Positions 11,601-19,538 of a stretch of DNA of 64,000 nt are shown here, piece by piece. Both the position numbers and the translations under genes were made by a program. The notes below the pieces were generated by a model. It was not told the DNA's origin and did no database searches. It saw only the letters and a list, made by a program, of their open reading frames with translations. The stretch is from an uncultured Clostridia bacterium (GTDB taxonomy: Bacteria > Bacillota > Clostridia > Christensenellales > Borkfalkiaceae): positions 1-64,000 of the forward strand of contig CANRJR010000005.1 of assembly GCA_947631005.1 (NCBI GenBank). The letters are read 5' to 3'. Position 1 is the stretch's first letter. Each line of letters begins with the position of its first letter.

Positions 11601-12181
11601 TCGAAGATCGCCTTCATCTCTTCGTAGTCGATGGCGTCGATCTTGGAGACCTCGTGCGAGGTACGGAATCCGTCGAAGAAGTTGATGAACGGCACGCGGG
11701 AGCGGAGGGTGGAAAGGTGCGCGACGAGCGCGAGATCCATCACCTCTTGCACCGAGCATCCCGCGATCATCGCGAAGCCCGTCTGGCGGCATGCCATAAC
11801 GTCGGAATGGTCGCCGAAGATGTTCAGCGAATGCGCGGCGAGCGCACGCGCCGAGACGTGCATGACCATGGGCAACAGCTCGCCCGAGATCTTGTACATA
11901 TTGGGGATCATGAGGAGAAGTCCCTGCGAAGCGGTGTAAGTCGTGGTGAGCGCGCCCGCCGAGAGCGAGCCGTGCACCGCGCCTGCCGCGCCGCCTTCCG
12001 ATTGCATTTCGGCAATGCGGAGCTTCTGTCCCCACATGTTCACTCTGCCCTGCGTCGCCCATTCATCCGCCGATTCCGCCATCGGGGAGGAGGGAGTGAT
12101 GGGGTAGATCGCAGCCACTTCCGAGAACGCGTAAGCGACATGCGAGGCGGCGGTATTGCCGTCGATCGTCATCTTTGTCAT
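8642..12181 (-). CDS. nifJ: Pyruvate:ferredoxin (flavodoxin) oxidoreductase
   Basis: YPITPSSPMAE, two 4Fe-4S motifs (CVQCNQCSFVCPHAC, CMGCGVCADICPG), GCAGCGETPY; start placed at MTKMTIDGN. Confidence 0.95.
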   Translation of the reverse strand: MTKMTIDGNTAASHVAYAFSEVAAIYPITPSSPMAESADEWATQGRVNMWGQKLRIAEMQSEGGAAGAVHGSLSAGALTTTYTASQGLLLMIPNMYKISGELLPMVMHVSARALAAHSLNIFGDHSDVMACRQTGFAMIAGCSVQEVMDLALVAHLSTLRSRVPFINFFDGFRTSHEVSKIDAIDYEEMKAIFDKKGLAKDVAEFKARALNPEHPVQRGTAQNGDTYFQNRETANSYYNATPAIVQEMMDEVSALTGRNYHLFDYVGAPDAKYVVVIMGSGAETVEESINKLNAKGKKYGLVKVRLYRPFVADAFLAALPKTCKKIAVLDRTKEPGSLGEPLYLDVCTALLEKGVKNIQVVGGRYGLGSKEFNPSMVLSVYKNLEQKESKNHFTVGIYEDVTNTSLDFSQKFDAAPAGSTSAKFYGLGSDGTVGANKNSIKIIGDHTDMYAQAYFFYDSKKSGGITVSHLRFGKTPIQSEYLIDAADFIACHNPSYVTRYDMVTDLKKGGSFLLNAPWTTVKELDKNLPAKVKNALAEKKANLYVIDAISIAKRLGLGGRTNTILQSAFFLINEQIMPYTDAVEYMKKMAYKSFARKGDAVVQMNYNAIDSAKANLVKIRIPSSWKTTTEGAPMVELADNDYFKKVIAPILALEGDKLPSSAFNADGSVPTGTTKYEKRGVAVMVPKWVKENCVQCNQCSFVCPHACIRPALVQSGAEKPEAFDTKPATGVPGYEFRMQVSPLDCMGCGVCADICPGMKGNKALVMVPFAQLEEVEAKNWNYAVDLPEVDLSAVKMADVKKSQFTPSLFEFSGACAGCGETPYVKVVTQLFGDRMIVANATGCSSIYGGSSPTCPYTVNKQGHGPAWANSLFEDNAEFGYGMNLAYKARRTALAAKVQKLAEMWAEYPECAAILNDWIANMDDAEGSKTTAAALVNDLEKCKAECEGEELTLVEEILAEKDCLVKKSFWIIGGDGWAYDIGYGGLDHVLASGEDVNVLVLDTEVYSNTGGQASKATPIGAVAKFASSGKRVKKKDLGMIAASYGYVYVAQCAMGADKGQLVKALKEAEAYHGPSLIICYAPCINHGINMTKSQTEEKNAVECGYWQLYRYNPTLAAQGENPFTLDSKDPTGDYQAFILGETRYASLKKTQPAIAEELFKKTEESSKERLAGYKKMAGKE

Positions 12182-12255
12182 CAAGTAACCTCCATAAAGA
12201 TATTTAAGATTTTTCGGTTTGCACGGCAAAAGGAACGAACTTTGCCGTTGCTTTC

Positions 12256-12284
12256 ATTATAACTGTTTTCGCGCGCGAAGTCAA
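12256..12284 (-). promoter_or_regulatory. Promoter of the PFOR gene
   Basis: On - strand TTGACT-17 bp-TATAAT. Confidence 0.75.
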
Positions 12285-12386
12285 TACGAAATCGCGATTT
12301 TGTTTTACAAATTTCCGCATGCGGCGGCGCGTGCCCCTCTCCCGTAAAAATACGCGCAAATTTTCACAAAATTCACGGGATTTTTA

Positions 12387-12415
12387 TTGTAAATCGCCTC
12401 GGAATTTGCTATAAT
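12387..12415 (+). promoter_or_regulatory. Promoter of the ecf-truA operon
   Basis: TTGTAA-17 bp-TATAAT 12 bp upstream of ecfA1. Confidence 0.65.
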
Positions 12416-12426
12416 GGTATTTAGCT

Positions 12427-13248
12427 ATGCATGCGATCGAGTTTCGGGACGTCGATTTTTCCTACGGGGAAGGCGGCTTCCGCATCAACAAATTGAATTT
12501 CACCGTGGAGGAGGGAGAGTTCGTCGCCGTTCTCGGGCACAACGGGAGCGGCAAGAGCACGCTCGCGCGCCTTGCGAACGGCATTCTCGAAGCCGACGGC
12601 GGCACGATCACCGTGTTCGATACCCCCCTCAACGACAAAAATTTATACGAGGTCCGCAAACAGGTGGGCGTGGTGTTCCAGAATCCCGACAACCAAACGG
12701 TCGCCTCCATCGTGGAGGACGACGTGGCGTTCGGCGCGGAGAACGTGGGAACGCCGCGCGAGGAGATCGGGCGGCGCATCGGGTTCGCGCTCTCCGCCGT
12801 CGGCATGGAGGAATACCGCCACGCGACGGTGGCGCGGCTCTCGGGCGGGCAAAAACAGCGCGTCGCGATCGCGGGCGTGCTCGCGCTCAAACCGCGCGTG
12901 ATGATCCTCGACGAATCGACCGCCATGCTCGACCCGCGGGGGCGCAGGGAGATCGTCGACGTCGTGCTCTCCCTGAATAAAAAGGAAAAAATTACCGTGG
13001 TGCTCATCACGCATTTCATGGAGGAGGCACTGCTTGCCGACCGCGCCGTCGTGATGAATCGCGGGGAGATCGTCATGCAGGGCGCGCCCGCGGAGATCTT
13101 CCGCCGCCACGAAGAACTTCTCACCTATAATCTCGCCCTGCCCCGCATCGGCGAGATATCAAAGCGGCTGCGCGAGGGCGGGCTCGACGTTTCTGACACC
13201 CTCGACCCCGATACTTTGGCGGAGGACATCGCAAAGTGCGTATCGTAG
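12427..13248 (+). CDS. ecfA1: Energy-coupling factor transporter ATPase (EcfA1)
   Basis: Walker A GHNGSGKST, LSGGQKQRVAIAG, followed by ecfA2 and ecfT. Confidence 0.92.
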   Translation: MHAIEFRDVDFSYGEGGFRINKLNFTVEEGEFVAVLGHNGSGKSTLARLANGILEADGGTITVFDTPLNDKNLYEVRKQVGVVFQNPDNQTVASIVEDDVAFGAENVGTPREEIGRRIGFALSAVGMEEYRHATVARLSGGQKQRVAIAGVLALKPRVMILDESTAMLDPRGRREIVDVVLSLNKKEKITVVLITHFMEEALLADRAVVMNRGEIVMQGAPAEIFRRHEELLTYNLALPRIGEISKRLREGGLDVSDTLDPDTLAEDIAKCVS

Positions 13249-14138
13249 CCGAGCATTTGAGTTATACTTATAACCCGAGATCGCCGTTTGCGGTGCGCGC
13301 GCTCGACGACGTTTGCCTCACCGTCGAGGAGGGGGAATTTTTCGGGATTATCGGGCACACGGGGAGCGGGAAATCGACGTTCGTCCAGCACCTCAACGGG
13401 CTCATCCGCACGCCCGCCTCTCTCAAACGCCGCAAGCGCAAGCAAGCGTCCCCCGTCCAAACGCTGACGGTGGGGGAGTTTGACCTCACCGACAAAAAGA
13501 CGGACTTCCGCGCCCTGCGCAAGAGTGTCGGCATGGTCTTTCAATACCCCGAATACCAGCTCTTCGCCGAGACGGTGAAAGAGGACGTGGCGTTCGGTTA
13601 CAAGAATTTCGCGGATAAAAAACCCACCGACGCCGAGATCGGGCTCGCCGTAAACGAGGCACTCTCGATCGTGGGGCTCGACCCGAATGAGGTCGCGGGC
13701 AAGTCGCCGTTCGACCTTTCGGGCGGGCAGAAGCGGCGGGTCGCCATTGCGGGGGTCATCGTCTCCAAACCCGAGATCCTCATTCTCGACGAACCCGCGG
13801 CGGGGCTCGACCCGCTCGGCAAGCGGGAGATCATGGAACTGTTGCACCGCATCCACGGCGCATGGTGCAAAACGGTTGTCATCGTCTCGCACGACATGGA
13901 CGAGATCGCCGAGAATTGCACGCGGGCGGCGGTATTCGCGGAGGGGAGGGTTAAGTATTGTCTCCCGCCCCGCGAGCTCTTCAAAATGACGGACGAGCTT
14001 CTCGCGCTCGGGCTGGATATCCCGCTCACCGCCAAGATCTGTCTCGCCCTCAAAAAACGGGGGATCGAGATCGACTGCGACTTTACCACGGAGGACTTCA
14101 TCGCCAAAACGCTCGCCCTCAAAGGGGGCGTCAAGTGA
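13236..14138 (+). CDS. ecfA2: Energy-coupling factor transporter ATPase (EcfA2)
   Basis: GHTGSGKST, LSGGQKRRVAIAG; overlaps ecfA1. Confidence 0.92.
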   Translation: MRIVAEHLSYTYNPRSPFAVRALDDVCLTVEEGEFFGIIGHTGSGKSTFVQHLNGLIRTPASLKRRKRKQASPVQTLTVGEFDLTDKKTDFRALRKSVGMVFQYPEYQLFAETVKEDVAFGYKNFADKKPTDAEIGLAVNEALSIVGLDPNEVAGKSPFDLSGGQKRRVAIAGVIVSKPEILILDEPAAGLDPLGKREIMELLHRIHGAWCKTVVIVSHDMDEIAENCTRAAVFAEGRVKYCLPPRELFKMTDELLALGLDIPLTAKICLALKKRGIEIDCDFTTEDFIAKTLALKGGVK

Positions 14139-14947
14139 AAGAGGTCGCCTTCGGACAGTACTATCCTGTCGATTCCTTTATCCATAAAGTAGACCCGCGC
14201 CTTAAACTGCTCTTTCTCATCGCGTACATCGTCGCCATCTTCCTCGCGAAGAATTTTTACGGGCTGGCGGCGTGCGCGGGGGTGCTGCTCGCCATCGTGC
14301 TCTTTTCGCGCGTCCCGCTCGGGAAAGTGTTGCGCGCGGTGCGAGGCGTTACCTTCCTCGTCCTCTTCACCGCCGTCATCAACGTGTTCTTCTACCGCGG
14401 CGATACGGTGCTTTGGGGCTGGAAATTTTTGCAGATCACCCGCGAGGGGCTCATCTTTTCGGCGTTTTTGGTGCTGCGCATTCTCCTGCTCGTGGTCTGT
14501 TCGTCCATGCTCACCTATACGACCACGCCCGTCGCCCTCACCGACGGCATCGAGAGCCTGCTCACCCCGCTCAAATGGGTGCGCTTCCCCGTCCACGTGC
14601 TCGCCCTCGTCATGAGCATCGCTCTGCGCTTCATCCCCATTTTGAGCGACGAGACCGAGCGGATCAAGAACGCGCAAAAGGCGCGCGGCGCAGACTTCGA
14701 GAGCGGCGGGCTCGTGAAAAAGGTCCGCGCGGTCGTCCCCATCCTCATCCCGCTCTTGCTCTCCGCGTTCCGACGCGCCGACGAGCTCGGCGACGCCATG
14801 GACGCCCGTTGCTACATGGGGGATAAACATCGCACGAAATACAAAAAACTGCGCTTTACATGGCGGGACGCCATCGTCTTTTTCGTGGGCGGCGCGCTCA
14901 TTGCGGGCGTCGTTGTCCTGCGCGTTTACCTCGGAGCACCCGTATGA
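14135..14947 (+). CDS. ecfT: ECF transporter transmembrane subunit EcfT
   Basis: GTG start overlapping the ecfA2 stop; MKEVAFGQYYPVDSFIHKVDPRLKLLF, multiple TM helices. Confidence 0.9.
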   Translation: MKEVAFGQYYPVDSFIHKVDPRLKLLFLIAYIVAIFLAKNFYGLAACAGVLLAIVLFSRVPLGKVLRAVRGVTFLVLFTAVINVFFYRGDTVLWGWKFLQITREGLIFSAFLVLRILLLVVCSSMLTYTTTPVALTDGIESLLTPLKWVRFPVHVLALVMSIALRFIPILSDETERIKNAQKARGADFESGGLVKKVRAVVPILIPLLLSAFRRADELGDAMDARCYMGDKHRTKYKKLRFTWRDAIVFFVGGALIAGVVVLRVYLGAPV

Positions 14948-15711
14948 GATACGTCCTCTGCGTCCAATACGACGGCACGAATTTTTCGGGCTTCCAACGG
15001 CAGGTCGGCAAACGCACGGTGCAGGGCGAGCTTGAACGCGCGGCAAAGGGGCTGGGCGCAACGCGGGTGACGGGGAGCGGCCGCACCGACGCGGGCGTGC
15101 ACGCGGAGGGGCAGATCTGCCATTTCGACGGCGAGACTTCCGTCCCGCCCGAGCGCATCGCGCCCTATCTCAACGCACTCCTGCCGCCCGATCTGAAAGT
15201 GATAAAGAGCGCGGCTGCGCCCGAGGGGTTCGACTGCACGCGCGGGGCGAAGAAAAAGACGTACGTCTATACCGCTTACGAAGCGGCGTGCGCGCTTCCT
15301 CTCAAAGACCGCTATGCGGCGCGCCTCGCTTGTTCGCCCGATCTTGCCAAAATGGAGGAGGCGGCGCGGCTTCTGTGCGGGGAGCACAATTTTCTGGCGT
15401 TCTCCTCCACGGGCTCGTCCGCAAAGACGAGCGTCCGCACGCTCTACGACGTGCATATCGTCAAAAACGGGCAAACGCTATGCAACGAATATAAAATTTT
15501 CGTGACGGGGAACGGATTTTTGTACCACATGGTACGCATTCTCGCGGGCGAGATCTTCGCCGTCGGATGCGGAAAATCCACCGAAAACATCCGTCGCGCC
15601 TTTGCGACGGGGGAGCGGTCTCTCATCGCGAAAACGATGCCCGCCGCAGGGCTCACACTCAAAGAAGTCGATTACGGCGTTCCGCTGTTCGGGACGTCGG
15701 GGGAGGGTTGA
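14944..15711 (+). CDS. truA: tRNA pseudouridine(38-40) synthase
   Basis: YDGTNFSGFQRQ, GSGRTDAGVHAEGQ. Confidence 0.93.
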   Translation: MRYVLCVQYDGTNFSGFQRQVGKRTVQGELERAAKGLGATRVTGSGRTDAGVHAEGQICHFDGETSVPPERIAPYLNALLPPDLKVIKSAAAPEGFDCTRGAKKKTYVYTAYEAACALPLKDRYAARLACSPDLAKMEEAARLLCGEHNFLAFSSTGSSAKTSVRTLYDVHIVKNGQTLCNEYKIFVTGNGFLYHMVRILAGEIFAVGCGKSTENIRRAFATGERSLIAKTMPAAGLTLKEVDYGVPLFGTSGEG

Positions 15712-16650
15712 ATGGAATTTTTCGAAATGTACAATTTGGTCTACGAGATCGAGTCGCTGTTCTCTTTGGGCGACGACCTCGAAACGGCGCGCCGCCTCAT
15801 TTGGGAGCGTATGTCCATCTCGCTCGGCGTGGGGGCGGGGCTCTATCTGTTGTTGCTTCTGCTCGGCGGCTTCGGGATCTACACGATGGCGAAGCGGAGC
15901 GGCATGAAATACCCGTGGATGGGCTTCATCCCGTTCGCCAATACCTATTACATCGGCAAGCTCGCGGGCGAAGCCAACTTCTTCGGGCAGAAGATGAAGC
16001 GCGCGGGGCTGTACGCCATGCTCGCCGAGATCGCCTACTTTGCCATCAATCTCATCACCCTCATCGCCGATTTCCTGCTCGTTCCTTACTACGACACAAT
16101 CGAGCGGGTCGACGTGTTCGGCGAGGTGCAGAGCTACATCGGACCGACCGCGGAGAGCACGCCGTCCTCGTTGCAATGGGCGTTCAACGGCTTCTCCACC
16201 TACGCCTTCACCATCGTGAGCTACGCCGCGCTCATCGCGCTCACCGTGCTCTCCTGCGTCGTCTACGTCGCGCTCTTCCGCAAGTATTTCGCGCGCAATC
16301 CCATCCTCATGACGTTCCTCTGCGCCCTCTTCCCCGTCCGCGGGATCGTGCTCTTCGCCGTCCGCAAGAACAATCCCGTCGACTACGACATGTACATGCG
16401 CCGCAGAATGGAGGAGATGGCGCGCAGGTCTTACGGCTACGGTCCGGGCGGGACGGGAACGTACGGTTCGGGTACGCCAGGTTCGGGCACGCCCGGCGGC
16501 GGCTACGGTTCGGGCACACCCGGCGGCTACGGACCGGGAGACGCGCGCCCTGCGGACACGCCCCAGGACCCGTTCGGCGATTTCGACGACAAGAAAGATC
16601 CGCCGCCGCCCCCGTCGGACGGTTCGGACGATCCGTTCAGCGATTTTTGA
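15712..16650 (+). CDS. Integral membrane protein with Gly/Thr/Pro-rich C-terminal tail
   Basis: Several TM segments; tail GTGTYGSGTPGSGTPGGGYGSGTPGGYGPG; ends PFSDF. Confidence 0.7.
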   Translation: MEFFEMYNLVYEIESLFSLGDDLETARRLIWERMSISLGVGAGLYLLLLLLGGFGIYTMAKRSGMKYPWMGFIPFANTYYIGKLAGEANFFGQKMKRAGLYAMLAEIAYFAINLITLIADFLLVPYYDTIERVDVFGEVQSYIGPTAESTPSSLQWAFNGFSTYAFTIVSYAALIALTVLSCVVYVALFRKYFARNPILMTFLCALFPVRGIVLFAVRKNNPVDYDMYMRRRMEEMARRSYGYGPGGTGTYGSGTPGSGTPGGGYGSGTPGGYGPGDARPADTPQDPFGDFDDKKDPPPPPSDGSDDPFSDF

Positions 16651-16655
16651 CCGAT

Positions 16656-16684
16656 ATAAAATGCCCGCGCCGCGGGCATTTTAT
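16656..16684 (+). terminator. Intrinsic terminator
   Basis: ataaaatgcccgcg/cgcgggcattttat palindrome. Confidence 0.6.
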
Positions 16685-16728
16685 TTGCCCGAAAAAGCGG
16701 GAAATTGTGTTCCCGACCGCAAAATTTG

Positions 16729-16757
16729 TTTACAAATACGCGGCGGGTCGCTATAAT
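16729..16757 (+). promoter_or_regulatory. mnmE promoter
   Basis: TTTACA-17 bp-TATAAT. Confidence 0.65.
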
Positions 16758-16823
16758 ATAAACGAAATTTATACTTCCCGCGGCAATGCGGCGGGAGGGA
16801 AAAACTTTTTCTTATAGGTGCGT

Positions 16824-18107
16824 ATGGTAATTTCAGCAATTTCGACGGCGCAGGGCAGGGGAGGCGTGGCGATCGTGCGCATGAGCGGCGACGGCGCGCT
16901 CGACATCGCCCGCGCCATGTTCTCGCGCAAGGGGGAGATCGAGCCCAATTATATGTATGCGGGGAAGATCGAGGGGGTCGGATTCACCGACTTCGGGTTT
17001 CTGGTCTACTTCCGCGCGCCCAAGTCGTTCACGGGGGAGGACGTCGTGGAGTTCCACTGTCACGGCGGTACGGAGATCGCCCGCGGCATTCTGCGGCGCA
17101 CCCTCGAGGGGGGCGCGCGCATGGCGGAGCGCGGCGAATTTACCAAGCGCGCCTTCCTCAACGGAAAACTTTCGCTCGCGGCGGCAGAGGGCATGGCGGA
17201 CATGATCAACGCCGATTCGGAAGCCATGGTCCGCGCGGGGTATTTGCTTCTCACCGAAACTTTGACGGCAGAGGGGAAGAAACTGCAAGACATGCTCACC
17301 GAATGTCTTGCGAGCGTCAACGCTGACGTCGACTATCCCGAGGAGGGGCTCAATTCGGATTCCCGCCGCGAAATCATGCAAACGCTATGCGTTTTTCGCG
17401 GTCGTCTCAAATCTTTGCTCTCCCAATATCGCGCGGGGAGGAAGATTAAAGCGGGCGTGCGCGTCGCCATCTGCGGCAAGCCGAACGCGGGCAAGAGCAC
17501 CCTCTTCAACGCCCTGCTCGGGTACGACCGCGCCATCGTCTCCGATCTTGCGGGCACGACGCGCGACACGGTGGAGGACGCCGCCGAGATCCACGGCGTG
17601 CGCTTTCTTCTCACCGATACGGCGGGACTGCGCGAGAGCGCGGACGCCGTCGAGCGGGAGGGCATCCGCCGCGCCGAAGCCGCGATCGGGAGCGCGGACG
17701 TCATCGTCTGGCTCAAAGAGGACGAACCCGTCCCCGCCTTTCCGAGCGGCGTGCCCGTCATCGTCGTCGGCGCAAAATGCGACGTGCAGACGCGGGAGAA
17801 CGTCGACATATCCCTTTCGGCAAAGACGGGCGAGGGCATGGACGGCTTCAAGGAACTGCTCTATGCGCGCGGCTACGGCAGGGAGAACGACGGCGCGTTT
17901 TTGCTCGAAGAGCGGCACTACCGCGCCCTCGGCAGGACAGACGAGGCGGCGGCGCGCGCCTTTGCCGCGGCGGAGGGGGGACTTCCCGCCGAACTCTATG
18001 CAGACGATCTCATGCAGGCGTGGAACGCGCTCGGGGAGATCACGGGCGAAACCGCTTCGGAGACGGTCGTCCGCGAAATTTTCGAAAAATTCTGCGTTGG
18101 GAAATAG
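16824..18107 (+). CDS. mnmE: tRNA uridine-5-carboxymethylaminomethyl(34) synthesis GTPase MnmE
   Basis: G-domain GKPNAGKSTLFNALLG, DLAGTTRDTVED; C-terminal FCVGK. Confidence 0.95.
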   Translation: MVISAISTAQGRGGVAIVRMSGDGALDIARAMFSRKGEIEPNYMYAGKIEGVGFTDFGFLVYFRAPKSFTGEDVVEFHCHGGTEIARGILRRTLEGGARMAERGEFTKRAFLNGKLSLAAAEGMADMINADSEAMVRAGYLLLTETLTAEGKKLQDMLTECLASVNADVDYPEEGLNSDSRREIMQTLCVFRGRLKSLLSQYRAGRKIKAGVRVAICGKPNAGKSTLFNALLGYDRAIVSDLAGTTRDTVEDAAEIHGVRFLLTDTAGLRESADAVEREGIRRAEAAIGSADVIVWLKEDEPVPAFPSGVPVIVVGAKCDVQTRENVDISLSAKTGEGMDGFKELLYARGYGRENDGAFLLEERHYRALGRTDEAAARAFAAAEGGLPAELYADDLMQAWNALGEITGETASETVVREIFEKFCVGK

Positions 18108-18117
18108 GAGGCGCGTC

Positions 18118-19020
18118 ATGGTCAATCTCGAACTGTATAAAGTATTTCATACCGTCGTGCGGTGCGGAAGCCTCACCAAGGCGGCGGAGGAGCTGTATAT
18201 TTCGCAACCCGCCGTATCGCAGGCGATCAAACAGCTCGAATCCCAGCTCGGCGCGCCGCTGTTCCACCGCACGCACAAGGGCATGGAGCTCACCGCGCAG
18301 GGCGGGGAGCTCGTCTACCGCGACGTGGAAAAGGCACTCGCCATTCTCGACGGCGTGGAAAATAAACTTCGCGCCCTGCGGGAAACGGCGACGGGCACGC
18401 TTCGTATCGGCGCGTCCGAAACCATCTTTCAATATATTCTGTCGGAGAAGATCGTCGCCTATCACCGCGCCTATCCGCAGGTGAAGATCGAGCTCATTTC
18501 CGACGTCTCGCCCCGCATCATCGAATGTCTCAAAACCGACCGTTGCGACATCGGGTTTTTGAATCTTCCCATTCCCGAGGACGCCGCCGTCGACCTCGGC
18601 GACCCCATTTTACTGCTCCACGACGTGTTCGTCGCGGGGGAGGCGTTTGCGCATTTGAAAGACAAGCCGCTCACGCTTTGGGACTTGCAGTCGCTGCCGC
18701 TCCTCTTGCTCGAAGAGAACACCGTCGCGCGCACCTCGCTCGAAACTTTTTGCCGACAGAACGGCGTTGCGCTCACGCCCGCCGTCGAGGTGGACAGCTG
18801 GGATTTCATGAAACGGTTGGTCACGAGCGGCATGGGCGTCGGGTGTCTGCCGCGCGAATATGCCGAGCGGCGGCTGAAAAGCGGCGAACTGTTTGAACTC
18901 GACGTCCGCCCCAAGTTGCCCGTGCGCGCGGTCGGCATGGCATTGCCCGCGGGCGGGAATCTCTCGTTCGCCTTGCGCGCGTTCATTTCGACTGTCAAGA
19001 ACGAAACGCCCCTCATGTAA
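18118..19020 (+). CDS. LysR-family transcriptional regulator
   Basis: N-terminal HTH FHTVVRCGSLTKAAEELYISQPAVSQAIKQLE; AGGAG RBS. Confidence 0.92.
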   Translation: MVNLELYKVFHTVVRCGSLTKAAEELYISQPAVSQAIKQLESQLGAPLFHRTHKGMELTAQGGELVYRDVEKALAILDGVENKLRALRETATGTLRIGASETIFQYILSEKIVAYHRAYPQVKIELISDVSPRIIECLKTDRCDIGFLNLPIPEDAAVDLGDPILLLHDVFVAGEAFAHLKDKPLTLWDLQSLPLLLLEENTVARTSLETFCRQNGVALTPAVEVDSWDFMKRLVTSGMGVGCLPREYAERRLKSGELFELDVRPKLPVRAVGMALPAGGNLSFALRAFISTVKNETPLM

Positions 19021-19061
19021 TATCCCGCATGTAATAAAAGGGATCAAAGTGTCGTCCGCAT

Positions 19062-19146
19062 AAAAAAATAACCGCCCAGCTGTGGTAGTTTGCGGCGGTT
19101 ATTTTTAACCAAAACAGGCTAACCGCTGAAAGCGGCGTCCCTCTAT
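19062..19146 (-). ncRNA. Small RNA resembling a RatA/Fst-type (type I) antitoxin RNA; no toxin ORF seen
   Basis: On - strand TTGACA at 19182-19177, weak -10, then ccgct-gaa-agcgg hairpin and ggcggttattttt terminator hairpin (stem 19064-19076/19094-19106). Confidence 0.4.
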
Positions 19147-19211
19147 TGTCCTTATTTTGTCATGACGCAGCGCGCTTGTCAACCGTTTGCGATAAATTTT
19201 TCAAAAGGGAT

Positions 19212-19251
19212 GGTACAAGGGATGGTACAAATGTGGTACATTTGCGGTACA
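19212..19251. repeat. Four GGTACA direct repeats in helical phase
   Basis: GGTACA at 19212, 19224, 19235, 19246 (spacing 12/11/11 bp). Confidence 0.8.
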
Positions 19252-19318
19252 TTCAAAAAATAGTTGCTTGATCTATTTTGTTTTTCGCAGAAAAGTTGGT
19301 AAAATCGCCTTAAAATGC

Positions 19319-19347
19319 TTGCTTTTCGGCTGAAAATCGGCTACAAT
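19319..19347 (+). promoter_or_regulatory. tRNA-Ser promoter
   Basis: TTGCTT-17 bp-TACAAT, 12 bp before the tRNA 5' end. Confidence 0.65.
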
Positions 19348-19358
19348 AGAGAGGCTTT

Positions 19359-19448
19359 GCAGAGATGGCGGAGCGGCTGAACGCGCACGATTCGAAATCG
19401 TGTGATGCAGGAATGTATCCAAGGGTTCAAATCCCTTTCTCTGCGCCA
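19359..19448 (+). tRNA. tRNA-Ser(CGA)
   Basis: Acceptor gcagaga/tctctgc, anticodon arm cacga-TTCGAAA-tcgtg, long variable arm, T-arm aagggTTCAAATccctt, encoded GCCA. Confidence 0.92.
19426..19448 (+). repeat. attL core (23-bp direct repeat, 3' end of tRNA-Ser)
   Basis: ttcaaatccctttctctgcgcca, identical to 60726-60748. Confidence 0.95.
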
Positions 19449-19452
19449 CGGG

Positions 19453-19487
19453 AATACACCACTAAATATAGTGGTGTATTATTTTTT
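19453..19487 (+). terminator. Phage-supplied terminator immediately after attL
   Basis: aatacaccacta-aata-tagtggtgtatt stem followed by T6. Confidence 0.85.
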
Positions 19488-19538
19488 ATATCGCTATATC
19501 TTGTATTACATAAAATTGTGGAACATTTATGGTACAAA

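Noticed and set aside
8636-12262. 1208-aa + strand ORF
   Set aside because: Exact antisense shadow of the PFOR gene; frame kept open by high GC and codon bias, no protein-like motifs.
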